The notes: generated by a model not told the origin, from the sequence alone. Shown: positions 45,223-56,451, numbered from the stretch's first letter. The stretch is DNA of 64,000 nt from Rapana venosa (GCA_028751875.1 CM054157.1:50976123-51040122); one strand, 5' to 3'. Numbers and translations are program-made.

Positions 45223-45500
45223 GAGCACCTGGTCGAGAGGTTAGGCGGTCAACTCGTGATCCAGAGGTCGCGGTTCGATCCCCGCTCGGCTCGGTGTCGT
45301 GTCCTTGGGAAAGACACTTTACTCCTATTTTCCCCACTCCACCCAGGTGTACAAGTGGGTACCAGCTCTGCTGGGGAAGTATCTGGCGACAGACTAGCGT
45401 CCTGTCACAGGGGTGGTGAAAAACCATCAGTTCGCTTAACGCTACAAAAACCCGGGGATAAGCTCCGGCTCTATGGGCCTTCTGGGTCAAAAGAACATAC
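45223..45500 (+). mobile_element. tRNA-derived SINE, type 1 (copy 2)
   Basis: Plus-strand tRNA-like head with box A TGGTCGAGAGG and box B GCGGTTCGATCCC. The body contains CTTGGGAAAGACACTTTACT and the element ends at AAAAGAACATAC. It matches 7201-7488 in the opposite orientation along its length. No clear target duplication because the flanks are GT-rich. Confidence 0.92.
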
Positions 45501-46103
45501 GTGTGTGTATGCGTGTGTGCGCGAATCTTTGACATTTATACACGTGGGTCATAGTTAAAGTCAAACTTTTATTTTCAGATGGTACATTGAATAAGCAGTG
45601 CATTTCCTTTTTTTCACCAAGCCATCTATCTAAAGAAAAAAAATAGAGAAAAAAGTATATAGAGAAAAAAGATAATATATAATTATGCAGACATAGAATA
45701 AAAAACCTAATCAGTGATAAACCATACAAATCAAACAAGAAAAGACAATAACATATTCATACATGGAATTAAAAACAAAACCCCCTGAGTGCCACAAAGC
45801 GAGGGTAGTTGCGCCATGAACAAATCAATGCTACTACAGAAGGCCTGCCTTGATATTGCATGCAGTATCATGTGCAGCACTGGGTCTGCTGTCTGTAGTG
45901 GCTGATCTTGGCCTGACTGCCTGCTGACGCGGGAAGACAGACATCATCACCTAGGATAACAGCCTGTGACCAGTGACATAAGCAAGCCAAATGAAGCGCC
46001 TGGATTTTGAAGCAAATTAACGTTCGTATCTGTCATTATGGCATTCGGGATTACACATGGCGGAAAAAAACGGCACCGAAACTTGGTTCCTGATATGAGT
46101 GCT
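45501..46103. other. No gene recognised
   Basis: AT-rich to about 45780, then mixed sequence. Short open frames without motifs. Confidence 0.5.
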
Positions 46104-46104
46104 T

Positions 46105-46140
<36 letters not shown>

Positions 46141-46390
46141 GCTTGCTAGCTTTCGACCTTACCCCAACCCACAACATAAAACCCCACCAAAACGCCTTTC
46201 TAGATCAAACTCCCGGAAACAGCTGTTACGGTTTTTTGCTCGCCCCAGCTAGTGTAAAAGAAAAAAGAAAAGAAAAAGAACACACACGCACGCACGCACG
46301 CACGCACGCACACCACAACACACTCACTCACTCACTCACTCACACACACACACACACACGCACGCACCACGCACGCGCGCGCGCGCACGA
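46104..46390. repeat. CT, (ACGC)n, (ACTC)n, AC and GC microsatellites
   Basis: CT 46109-46135; ACGC 46283-46312; ACTC 46320-46340; AC and CGCG to 46387. Unassigned sequence lies between the first two. Confidence 0.9.
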
Positions 46391-46706
46391 ATAACAATGT
46401 CGCTGTGTACCGTTTGCCAGTGGAGTGCGCGCGGCTCGTGACACTCGTCTGCGTAGCATGCGTACGTCGTACACTACAGTGTGTGCAGTGAACCCACTCG
46501 CTCCTGGGAACAGCTTGACATTTCTCATTTCATTCCCCTGGCTGTATACAGGCCTAGCCTAGAGGAGACACGCCTTTCTGTGCGGAAGATAACGGAATTC
46601 TTAACCCTACTCAACTCCGTGTTCTAAGCTTCTGTGCTTGGCAAGATTTGTTTTGTTTGTTTCTGTGAGTAAGTGGGTTCCAGGTTTAGTGGGAAGGTAG
46701 GGTAGG

Positions 46707-46709
<3 letters not shown>

Positions 46710-46751
<42 letters not shown>

Positions 46752-46759
46752 GTGGTGTG

Positions 46760-46796
<37 letters not shown>

Positions 46797-46806
46797 CGCG
46801 CGTGTT
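46710..46806. repeat. GT/GC microsatellite
   Basis: GT with three interruptions ending in a CG alternation. Confidence 0.96.
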
Positions 46807-46979
46807 GTGTGTTCGTGTGGTTGCAAAAGTCTAGGCAACAGTGATTTTGGGGATTCATCAATCGAACGAGGTAAGAAAATATTGTCTGTGGACTAATACC
46901 TATGTGACTGTGCATGGCAACTTGCATTGGAAGTGCTGAAGATGTCTGTGTGTGCCAGCAGTGGTGCAGTGTGGTTTTG

Positions 46980-47028
46980 TGAAGTAGTATTACCAACAGT
47001 TGTAGCAGTAGTGGCTGCAGCAGTAGTA

Positions 47029-47059
<31 letters not shown>

Positions 47060-47480
47060 CAGCTGCAGTAGTAGTAATTCTAGTATTAAGAATAATAGTG
47101 TCGTAATAGCAGTAGCAGCAATAGTGGTAGAAGCAATAGTTGTAGTAATAGACGTAGGAGCAGTAGTAGGAGAGCAGCACAGCAGCAGTTGTGGAGATAG
47201 TAGTAGTAGTAATAGTAAACGGTATAAGTAATAGTAATGGTAATAGTAAAAGACTAATAACAAGTAAAGATAATGATATAAATAATGATATGAGATGATA
47301 ATAATGGCAATGATAGATGTAATGATGACAGTAGTAAATGACGATTATGATGATTAATATGAATTAATAATAATAATAATAATGCTGATAGTGATATCAA
47401 CAATAATCATAATTATAATAAACAACAACAGAAGCAACAAGAAGAACAATGATGATGATGACGATGACGATGGTTGCTAT
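46980..47480. repeat. Cryptic trinucleotide repeat, about 500 bp
   Basis: Successive domains of AGT/AGC, AAC, AAT and ATG triplets with continuous period-3 texture. The leucine-rich minus frame over this region is an artefact. Confidence 0.85.
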
Positions 47481-47937
47481 GATGCAAGCAAGAAAAAGGT
47501 ATGGTAATATGAACAACAGTAAAAAGCTGTAAGAGTAATATTTTAAAAAATATATGGGAAAAAAGAAAAGGACAGTATGCAGCAACAGTGGTACGTGACA
47601 ACTTTCACTGTGACTTATGACAGCCTTCAGTTCGTATTTTATCTAGTAGACGTCACTATGTGCAGTATCTTCCATGTCTAGCCCATCACACCACGACCCC
47701 CCATCCCCCCAAGCCCCCCCCCCCCCCCCCCTTCCATAATCACTTAGCAGGCTAGACACTGTGCGCCAAGAATGGTAGATCTAGTTCAGCTGATGAAAAC
47801 TGAGTAGTAAGTATAACAACACTATGCACCGAATTAATAGCCATGAACACAGCTGTGTTCCCCTTCGTGATCAATATAGCGCTATACTGTAACAGTTGAT
47901 TGCCATTAGTATTACTTATCCCGTTTGGGCCCGAAAC
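47481..47937. other. No gene recognised; contains a C run
   Basis: C run at 47715-47733. No motif recognised elsewhere. Confidence 0.5.
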
Positions 47938-47996
47938 CCCCCCCCCCCCCCCGCCCCCCCCCGTCCATGAGACAATGAGTGGTGGTCTGGGCGCTA

Positions 47997-48027
<31 letters not shown>

Positions 48028-48260
48028 CGTGTGTTACACAAAATTATTCAGCGCACGTAAAAGAACCCACAGCAACAAGAGAGTTGTCCCTGGCAAAATT
48101 CCTAAAAAGCCACTCTGATAGGGAAACAAATACAGTTGCAGACACACAAAAAAGAAAAGGTGCGCTGCTCTTGGTGGCGACGCGCTCTCCACCCGGGGAG
48201 AACTGCCCACTTTCACGCAAAGAAATATCGTAAACTTAGTATGGTATATAAAGAAATAAA
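47938..48260 (+). mobile_element. SINE family A body, copy 2, behind a C run
   Basis: After C-rich 47938-47962: GAGTGGTGGTCTGGGCGCTA, GAGACGATAAACCGAGGTCC, AGCGCACGTAAAAGAACCCA, CCACTCTGATAGGGAAACAA and CGACGCGCTCTCC. Ends in an AAATAAAT tail. Confidence 0.85.
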
Positions 48261-48284
48261 TAAAAAATAAAATAAAATACTCAA

Positions 48285-48424
48285 ACAACTTGTTGCCAAC
48301 ACTCATATGTGGAACAAAATGCAAAAATTTATAAACTGCATACATACGGGGACTAGATGTAAAAAGCACACGAGTTCTAATTCCAATATCCTCGAAATAA
48401 AAGAATAAATAAATGAATAAATAA
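48285..48424 (+). mobile_element. SINE family B 3' fragment
   Basis: AACTGCATACATACGGGGAC, TAGATGTAAAAAGCACA and TATCCTCGAAATAAAAGAAT match the plus orientation of the family B 3' body, ending in AAATAAAT. Confidence 0.7.
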
Positions 48425-48782
48425 ATTATAAAGCACTTTCATGTCAGGGCAGATTTCTCTTCGTGAAGTTCGGGCTGCACGCCACTGCAAGAGCAATGCT
48501 ACCCATGAAAAAAATAGTTTTTTTTTATTACTAAATTTTTTTTTTTAACAAATCAGAGTGCTTTTTTCTACAAAACATTACCAGAAACAACTCTCCTGTT
48601 GACGCAAGTTCTTTTAACGCGTGCTATGTGTATGTCGCACACGGACCTCAGCCGAAAGACTAGCACCCAGACTGCCTACTAAGTTCTTGTGGATGGGGCA
48701 AATGATTTGGGTTCAAACGGAGGTCGAACCTGCGACTTCAGACTTCTAAACGATGCATAACCTTAGGCCACTGATCCACATT
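48425..48782 (-). mobile_element. SINE family A, full copy with tRNA-like head
   Basis: The minus strand starts near 48780 with a box A-like TGGCCTAAGG and a box B GCAGGTTCGACCTCC. It continues into TAGTCTTTCGGCTGAGG, the family A core, and reaches the GCAGCCCGAAC ... GAGAAATCTG end near 48440. This copy shows that family A bodies can carry a tRNA head. Confidence 0.8.
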
Positions 48783-48849
48783 GCAGTGTGATGGAGTAGA
48801 GGTGTGGATTCATTTCCGCTGTCACTGTCAACTTGTATCACAGTCACTC

Positions 48850-49215
48850 CTCCCCCCCCCCCCCCCCCCTCTCTCTCTCTCTCTCTCTACTCTCTCTCTC
48901 TCTCTCTCTCTCTCCCTCTCTTTCTCTCTCTTTCTCTCTCTCCTCACTTTCTCTCTCTTCTCTCTCTCTCTTTCTTCCCTCTCCTCCTTCTCTCCTTCTC
49001 TCTTTCCCCCCCCTCTCTCTCTCTCTTTCTCTCTCCCCTCTCTCTCCCTTTCACTCTCTCTCTCTCTTCTCTCTTCTCTCCTCTCTCTCATCCCCCCCCC
49101 CCCCTCTTCACTTTCTCTTTTTCTCTCTTTCTCTTTCTCTCTCTCGTCTCGCTCTCTCTCTCTCGCTCTCTCTCTCTCTCTCGCTCTCTCCCCCTCTCTC
49201 TCTCTCTCTCTCGTT
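48850..49215. repeat. C run and long (CT)n-rich tract
   Basis: C 48850-48868 followed by interrupted CT, with another C run at 49091-49105. Confidence 0.95.
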
Positions 49216-49274
49216 CATCGGCTAGAGCTCTGAGATTCACCTATTATATGTTGAGATGTAGGCGACTAATTTGT

Positions 49275-49625
49275 CTGTTTAGGTAGACGCATTCCGACTT
49301 CGGGGATGATGTCTAAACACCACACCCAGTGTGCCTGCGTTTCTGAAAATTTTTGTCACCCGTTCCTGCATTGGCCTACTCTTCTCAAAGAAAAAAGTTT
49401 TGAAAAAATAGAAATAAAGGCAGAACAAGTTCTAACGTGTGCGCAAGACGTTTTGCGTTCGTTTGTATACGGAACATCGGTCTATAGGACTTTTAGGGGG
49501 AGTGGAGTCAGTACTGATATTAACTCCAGGGAGAAATCATCTTGAGCGAGCGTCTGGTTGGTGGCTCGAATCCGGGCCGTCAGATCGCGACCTCAACATT
49601 CTAACCACTCGGCTATCTCTCCCCT
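49275..49625 (-). mobile_element. SINE family B, full copy with tRNA-like head
   Basis: The minus strand begins near 49622 with box A TAGCCGAGTGG and box B-like GGATTCGAGCC. The family B body (ACGTCTTGCGCACACG, GAGTAGGCCAATGCAGG) follows, and it ends in CATCATCCCCGAAGTCGGAA. It sits about 490 bp from a family A full copy in the same orientation. Confidence 0.82.
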
Positions 49626-49883
49626 CAGCCCTCCCCGGTTTCCTCTGTCAATCTTCACTATTCTGTTGTCATGGTTTATTTGGGTGTAGGGGGGCAGAGG
49701 CAGCGCGCTTGATCAACATACAGCGGGACTATAGAGCACTAACAGGTTCAGAGCTGATGTCATGCTGTGTCGATAAAGGACTATCAGTGACATGCAGTGA
49801 CCGTAAGGTATAGGGAAACTGTCTTTTACAACAACATAGGTAAAGAGGCTGAATGTAGTCGGTCGTAGGATTTGACAAACGCG
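49626..49883. other. No gene recognised
   Basis: Short unique-looking segment. Confidence 0.5.
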
Positions 49884-50356
49884 CACGCACGCACGCACAC
49901 ACACACAAGGCATGCGCCGCGCGCACATACGCACACACACAACACACACACACACACACAAACACACACAGAAGCATGCGTGTTGTGTGTTTGAGTGCGC
50001 GCACTCATGCTTCTTGTTTGATTTAACGCTTTTGTGAAAAGACGTTAAATTAAAGAAGCATGCGTGCGCGCACTCATACAACACATGCACGCACGCACAC
50101 ACACAGGTACGCGCGCGCACGCACGCACACACATTATCCTCGAAATAAAAGAATATAATATAAAAGAAACAAACACACACACCTACACACACACACACCT
50201 ACACACACACACACCTACACACACTCACACACATACACACACACCTACCTACACACACGCACGCACCTACCTACACACACGCACGCACACACACCACTAC
50301 ACACACAAACACACAAACACACCTAAACCCCCCCCCCCCCCCCCCCCCCCCCCACA
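49884..50356. repeat. GCAC/AC microsatellites, recurrent 3' module copy 7 (plus), C run
   Basis: AC/GC blocks on both sides of TTGTGAAAAGACGTTAAATT (50030-50049). More AC/CTAC tracts run to 50330, and the C run is 50330-50353. A TATCCTCGAAATAAAAGAAT family B end lies at 50135-50154. Confidence 0.88.
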
Positions 50357-50567
50357 CACAAAACACACAAACACACCTTTTGAACAGTTACTTAATAGCA
50401 GCAAAACAAAGAACTTCGTCACTTTTTTTTCAATTTCTTTTCTTGGATATTATGTTTTTGACGTCACGAGTCTAATTGCAGGATACAGTGACAACAAGTC
50501 GATGCTAGAACAGCTGCGTTTTTGTGTGTGGCAGTACCAGCTTAATTGATTCTTCTTTCCTCCCCTT

Positions 50568-50647
50568 TGTGCGTGTGTGTGTTGTGCGTGTGTGTGTGTG
50601 TGTGAGCTTAGGATAGTATAGGGGGGGGGGGGGGGGGGGGGGGGGGG
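50568..50647. repeat. GT tract and 27-base G run
   Basis: GT 50570-50603 and G 50621-50647. Confidence 0.93.
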
Positions 50648-51088
50648 TCGTTTAGTGCCTTGTTACAAACGCTTCTGTAGATAGTGGTGTGGTTGTGTGG
50701 GATGGGGAGGTGCCTCTCTCTTTCTGTTTCTGGTCCCTTTTTTTGATTTGATATCGGGAAAATAATATGCTAACACGTACATGGTTTTACAGATATTTGC
50801 ATTTTCTTTCTTACTGTTTGGACTGTATTTTAAAAAAAAATTCGCAATATTAATTTTTCACAAACAGTATTTATATCACTTATCGACCGAATTTTAAAAA
50901 TCTAAAAATACATTTTTCTTTGCCCAGCACGAGGTCGATCATGCGAATTGGCACGATTTTCGTTTAGAAAGTTTTGTGAATCATTTCAAAAATCAAAGTT
51001 TTGCTGCTAAGCATAGAATAATAATCACAGTTTTCTTTCTCCGAATTACAGAATGTGCATTTTTTTCAGAACATTATTTGTTGTTAAA
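50648..51088. other. No gene recognised; AT-rich
   Basis: No motif or repeat recognised. Confidence 0.5.
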
Positions 51089-51145
51089 ATCTCTCTCTCT
51101 CTCATCTCTCATCTCTCTCTCACTCTCTCTCTCTCTCTCTCTCCT

Positions 51146-51180
<35 letters not shown>

Positions 51181-51193
51181 CTCTCTCTCCTGA
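51089..51193. repeat. (CT)n-rich tract
   Basis: CT with ATCTCT interruptions directly upstream of an RTE fragment. Confidence 0.95.
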
Positions 51194-51249
51194 CTCTCCT
51201 CCTCCTGCTTGCGCCCCTGCCTTTTTTTCTTTCTTTTCTTTTATTCTTT

Positions 51250-52960
51250 TATATGAGGATGAAGAAATGCATAGACCAGATCTTCACCCTGCGCAACATC
51301 ATCGAACAGTTCACAGAATGGCAGAGAAAAGCTGTATATCAACTTCGTAGATTTTGAAAAAGCCTTTGACACATTCATCGAGAAAGTGTATGGCGCATAC
51401 TCCGAGCATAGGGAAATTTCCCACAGGAGATTATCCAAGTCATTAAGAGCTTCTACAACAACTTCACTGCAAGAAAGGAAACAGCAAAACCATTTCAGTG
51501 TACAAACCGGCGTCAGACAAGGCTGCCCCATTCACACTAATCTTCAACCTGACAATTGATTGGGTAAAGAGACAGACAACAGCTGATCAGTCACGGGCAC
51601 AGATGGAACACCTTCTCAACGCTTAAGACCTAGATTTTGCCGACGATCTGGCACTGCTCTCACATACCCCCCATCACATTCAAGAGAAGACATCCCGTCT
51701 CAGCACTTTCGCACAGCAAGTAGGCCTGAAAATCAGTCAGAAGAAGGCAGAGGTGATGACACTGAACGTTCAGAACCCCTCACCGGTCACAGTGAATGGA
51801 GAAGATTTACCAACAACTGAAGAGTTCACGTACCTCGGGAGCACTGTTAGGCATGACGGCGGAGCAGGCAGCGACATCAAGAACCGGATTAGCAAAGCAA
51901 GAAATGCTTATAGAAACCTGAACAATGTGTGGAAATCGTCCCAGTTCACTGTTCACTGGTCCCGTAACCCGCCAGGGTCGTGGGGGCGCTGCATGGTGGA
52001 CGAACGGTGGACCAGCTGGCTCCACTTAGCGCGGTCGTGGGCAAGTGCCTGGGTGACACCGAAGTCCTCCCCTGTCCAATCACGGATGTCGTCGGCCCAC
52101 TTTCTCCTCTGTCTGCCCCGTCTTCTCTTCCCCTGGACTGTTCCTTGCAGGATGGTCTTTTGCAAGTCCTTCTGAGCGTGTTACGTGCCATACCATCTGA
52201 GTTTCCTTTTTTTTCGCCGTGGTCAGTGGGGTCTTCATAACCCCGCACCTGTTGAGTGATCATTCTGCAGACTTCATTGTTGGTGACATGGTCCTTGTAT
52301 GAGATGCCAAGGAGCCTTCTGAGGCATCTCATTTCTACTGCTTGGATCCTCCTTTGTAGGTCTGCGTTTAGTGTCCATGCCTCACATGCGTAAAGCATGA
52401 TTGAGGTGACTAGCGCGTTTAGTAACTTTACCTTGGTTCCGAGAGGGATGTTTCTGTCTCTCCATATGGTCTTCAGTACAGCACCAGAACCAAACTAAGA
52501 CTATACCAGAGCTGTGTACTTTCCACCCTTTTGTACGGCTCGGAGTGCTGGAGGATGACTGAGAGTGACCTCGACAAACAATCCACATTCCACATGAAGA
52601 ATCTCAGAAGAATCTTGCGCATCTTCTGGCCTGAGACCATCTCCAACCAAGAACTTTTTGCCCGTTGCAACCAAGAAAGCATGGACAACATCATCATGCA
52701 TAGGCGATGGGATGGATAGGCATATCTGCCGTGGGGAACAGGGAAACATCGCCCGAACAGCCCCTCCACGGGACACCAGGGGGAAAAAACGCAAACAGGA
52801 CGACCCAAGAACACTTGGCGTCGGACCGTCGAAACAGAGCTGAAGACCTTTCAACATACCTGGGGAACCATTCGGAAGCTGGCCCAGGACAGACAGGAGT
52901 GGAGAACATTTGTTGCTGCCCTACGTGCCAATAAGGCACAAAGGCATTGATGATGATGAT
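51250..52960 (+). pseudogene. RTE-type LINE remnant (RTE-2), interrupted by a second RTE
   Basis: A 5'-truncated reverse transcriptase starts with CIDQIFTLRNIIEQF, then the motif A region VDFEKAFD (about 51347). A catalytic-type block LDFADDLALLSHT follows near 51632, where family members have FADD, then QKKAEVMTLN and EEFTYLGSTVRHDG (about 51819). The frame is cut at 51944 by a minus-strand insertion and resumes at 52477. It continues through STLLYGSECWRMTESDL and FHMKNLRRILRIFWPETISN to a TGATGATGATGAT tail at 52949-52960. Several frameshifts and one stop before LDFADD leave it inactive. Both aspartates of the FADD motif are retained. Confidence 0.87.
51945..52476 (-). pseudogene. RTE-type LINE 3' fragment (RTE-3) nested in RTE-2
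   Basis: A minus-strand fragment encodes only the C-terminal region: YACEAWTLNADLQRRIQAVE, RRLLGISYKDHVTNNEV, then after a frameshift KRRRGRQRRKWADDIRDWTG. It is closely related to the C-terminal region at 16247-16709. Its 3' end (left side) has a GAACAGTGAA-type short repeat. The host frame is continuous if this block is skipped, with an ambiguous CAG at both junctions. It is a classic severely 5'-truncated insertion. Confidence 0.9.
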
Positions 52961-52962
52961 CG

Positions 52963-53065
52963 AGGATAATGGAATAAGCACTTATGTGCTTTTTTACATC
53001 CAGTCCCCGTGTGTATGCAGTTTTGTAAATTCTGTCATCTGTTCCCACCGGCACACAATGGTGTG
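52963..53065 (-). mobile_element. SINE family B fragment
   Basis: CGAGGATAATGGAATAAGCA, TTTTTTACATCCAGTCCCCG and CCACCGGCACACAATGG. It directly abuts the RTE-2 tail. Confidence 0.8.
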
Positions 53066-53184
53066 TGTGTGTGGAGGGGGGGGGGGTGAAAGTGCGTGTG
53101 TAATAAATACGTGTGCGTGCGCGCACGTGCACACTTATCGCATGCACGTGTGCAAGTTTACGTTGATCATGTGCACAAACGCAC
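53066..53184. repeat. GT/GC microsatellite patch
   Basis: GT 53062-53073, a G run near 53080 and GCGC alternation near 53112-53130. Confidence 0.8.
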
Positions 53185-55375
53185 TCAGATTTTAAAAGGA
53201 AGTATACTGTTATCACATCCAAGAAGATGCTGGACATGGAAAAGCCCTGGCGACAGAACCAGGAATCAAATAGATTACATCCTGATTCAAGAACGCTTCT
53301 GTAACTCTATAACATCTTGTAAGTCCATGCCAGGTGCAGACTGTGGAAGTGATCATGTCCCAGTAATCGGGACAATGCGACTAAAATTGAAAAGTTGTCA
53401 AAAGCAAAAAGAACACCAAAACTGCAAATGAACATGCTACAAACTGACGAAAAAATCAAAAAAAAATACAAGATCAAATTGGAAACAAAATTCGATGGCC
53501 TAGTTTCAACTCACCACTACAAGAAAAAAATGGCAGATGATGAAAGATAGCATCAGCGAGGCAGCAAAAGAATATATACCAGTTATAAATAGAAAGGAAC
53601 ATAAGAATGGATGAGCTCCGAGTTTTTAAACCTAATGGAAAACAGGAGAAAGGCAAAAGTAGATGAAAAAAGTAAAAGAACTCGACAAACTGGTTAAGAA
53701 AAAATGTAATGAAGCCAAGGAAGAATGGATCATATGCAGTGCAAGGAAATTGAAATAAATGCAAATTTTGAAAACAAACTTATGCATGAAAAAATAAAAG
53801 ATTGACAGGGAAGAAATCATCTGCAAAAACAGGTTGAAATAAAGTCGAGAGATGGAGAAATACTCATGGAAAAAAGAAGATATTTTTAAACGGGTGGTCA
53901 GAATACATCGAAGAGTTATACCACGACGACAGAGGTCCACCTCCTCATATTAGCAACGAAGATGGCCACATGATCATGGAAGACGAAGTGAGACATGCAC
54001 TCACAAGATGAAAAGTGTAAGGCCCAGGACCTGATGATACCCCATCTGAATTGATAACAGCCCTGGATGAAGTGGGAATTAAGTCAGTCAAAAAACTACT
54101 AAACAATATATATGACACAGGAAGATTCCGACAGATATGAAGAAGTCCATCTACATTGCGATCCCTAAGAAACTGGTACAGCTAATGTGACCAACATCGT
54201 ACAATCAGCCTGATGAGTCACCTCACCAAAGTTCTTTTACGAATACTCATGAAGAGAAGAAAAAATAAAATACTCCCGGAAAAAATCAGAAACGCAGTTT
54301 GGATTCATGGAAGACAAAGGCACCAGAAATGCAATCTTCGCATTGAAAACTCTCATGGAAAGATCCATCGAGGTCCAAAAGACCTGTACCTCTTGCTTCA
54401 TTGACTACTCAGAAGCGTTCGACAAAGTACGACACTCCGACTTGTTTGATATTCTGGCAGGGCTATACATCGACGGAAAGATCTTCGAGTCCTCAAAACA
54501 TATTTTGGGAACAGAGGCAGCCATTAGAGTCGACAATGACATCAGTCAATATAGCCCAACTGCGGGGTGTGAGGCAGGGGTGCGTGTTCTCGCCTGATTT
54601 ATTAATGTATAAAGTGAAATAATTCTACGAAATATTGAAAATCATGAGGGAATTATTTTAGGTGGCCACAACATCAACCCAAACCGAATATGCAGATGAA
54701 AACAGTCCCTTATCGCCGACTCTGATGAAAAACTGCAAAAAATTTTTAAAAACAGTAACAGACGAAAGCGAAAAGAAGGATTACAGCTCAATGCAAAGAA
54801 GACAGAATGCATGGTGATCTCGAAAAAAACTGTTTATACCACAAATGCAACATACCTGAAAAAGGGGAGAGAATCAGACAATAAAAACCTTTAAATACCT
54901 TGGGTTGTACTATCACCCGGAACGGCAATGGAAAACAGAAATCAAAAGAAATCGGTCAATCTAAGCAACTTTTAACAACATGAAATGCATATTTACCAAA
55001 AAGTAAATACCTAAGACAAAGATCCATGGGTTTGAGAGCTACTATGGTCCCATTCTTCTGCGATGCGAGGCTGACCAACCAAAGGGCACAAACAGCGACT
55101 AAAGCAGTGAAATGTGGTTCAAACCGAGAAATCAATGAAAATCTCATGACAAAAAGAAAAACAAAATGCAGAAGTAAAAAAAAGGGTGGTACAAAGATCC
55201 CTCTCAACACCATCAGAGAAATCAGCTCAAATTTTCGGCCATATAATCAGGGCTGACGGACTAGGAAACGTTAGGAGTGGCAAATCTGTGGAAACGACAG
55301 AGGAAGACAACGCAACATTCACAGACAGCTTAAACAAATTCGCAACCGGGAATAAGAGGGCACCACAATGAGCTC
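53185..55375 (+). pseudogene. RTE-type LINE remnant (RTE-4), 5'-truncated
   Basis: Begins inside the endonuclease with TRNQIDYILIQERF (about 53259) and GADCGSDHVPVIGT (about 53332). This SDH motif is intact, unlike in the 13-kb element. A lysine-rich linker follows (53450-53900), then reverse transcriptase blocks FGFMEDKGTRNAIFALK (about 54298), the motif A region CFIDYSEAFDKVRH (about 54396) and a GVRQGCVFSPDL block (about 54563). Weak C-terminal blocks include IFGHIIRADGL near 55225. A YADD-like piece near 54690 is corrupted. It is A-rich and heavily frameshifted. The sub-family differs from the neighbours in wording. Confidence 0.83.
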
Positions 55376-56412
55376 CGAGAGGGACCCCAGAACAGGAAGA
55401 AAGGAGACCATAATCGTCTATGTCGTCAACCAGACCGGACCTGAAGAAAAAAACTGTATCAAGAACTTGTAAAAACTACCCAATACAACCGACAAGAGCA
55501 TAATAGAAGAAAGGCACAACATCAAGAGCACCCACGGCATTAACCCATACTGAGGGAAGAAGGGAAGAAGCCACGCACTTACCAGTAGAAAGTCCCCAGG
55601 AGCAGACAACATACCAGCAGAGCTGCCAAGCCATGGTGGCGAAACAGTCCTCACACATGTTACAAGCTATCTTCAGAAGATTGGGAAAAACAAAACAGGG
55701 CCAACAGAATGGAACCAATCACTCCAATCATACCCCTGCCCAAGAGGGGAATTTACGCCAATGCCAAAAATAAGAACAATCAGCCTTCATCAGCCCCCGC
55801 CAGCAAGATCATGCTCAAAGTTATTTTGAATCGACTCAAGAAGGAGGGAGAAGAACACCTTGCAGAGGAACAAGCGGGGGGCAGGGGAGGCAGGAGCACA
55901 ATCGAACAGATTTTAACTGCCACATCCTGATGGAAAAACATCTTCAACATCAGAGAGACTGTACGGAAGTGAAACCTGGACATTGACTGCTGAAACAGCA
56001 AAGCGAATCCAGTCATTTGAAACAAAATGCCATAGAAAACTGCTGGGGAATCCTGGAGAGAACGAAAGACCAATGAATTTGTCAAGAGTCAAATAACACG
56101 GCTGGCAGGTCCACAGGGAACACCCTTCTCACCATCGTCAAAAAGAAAAAGCTGACATGGTTCGGCCACGTCACCCGCCACACACTCTGCCAAAAACAGT
56201 ACTGGGAGGAACACTCGAAGGTGGCAGAAAGAGGGGAAACAGAAAAAGTCATGGATGGACAACAATCAAGAATGGACCAGGATGAATGACTTCCCGGCCC
56301 TACTGCGCAGAGCCGAGGACCGAGATGGATGGAGGAGGCTTACCGCGGCATCGTCTTTCGTGTCTCCCCCACACCGCCAAGGTCCGGGTCTAATGATGAT
56401 GAATGATGATAC
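55376..56412 (+). pseudogene. RTE-type LINE remnant (RTE-5) with internal deletion
   Basis: Reverse-transcriptase N-terminal blocks KSPGADNIPAELPSHGGE (about 55590), ILNRLKKEGEEHLAEEQAGG (about 55828) and TIEQI are followed immediately by C-terminal text (YGSETWTLTAETAKRIQSFE, about 55962). The junction near 55958 skips the catalytic motif regions found in the related copy at 62592-64000. The 3' end has KSHGWTTIKNGPG, RAEDRDGWRRLT and an ATGATGATGAATGATGAT tail. Confidence 0.85.
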
Positions 56413-56451
56413 TGTTAAATGTGCGGATAAACTGAGTGTAGCGACTGAGCA

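Noticed and set aside
45223..45300. Possible functional tRNA gene (box A and box B spacing)
   Set aside because: The sequence continues into a SINE body present at a second locus; acceptor-stem pairing and a terminator are not evident.
46607..47263. 218-codon minus-strand frame, one of the longest in the window
   Set aside because: It runs through a GT tract and a cryptic triplet repeat; composition is Leu/Thr/His repeats with no domain.
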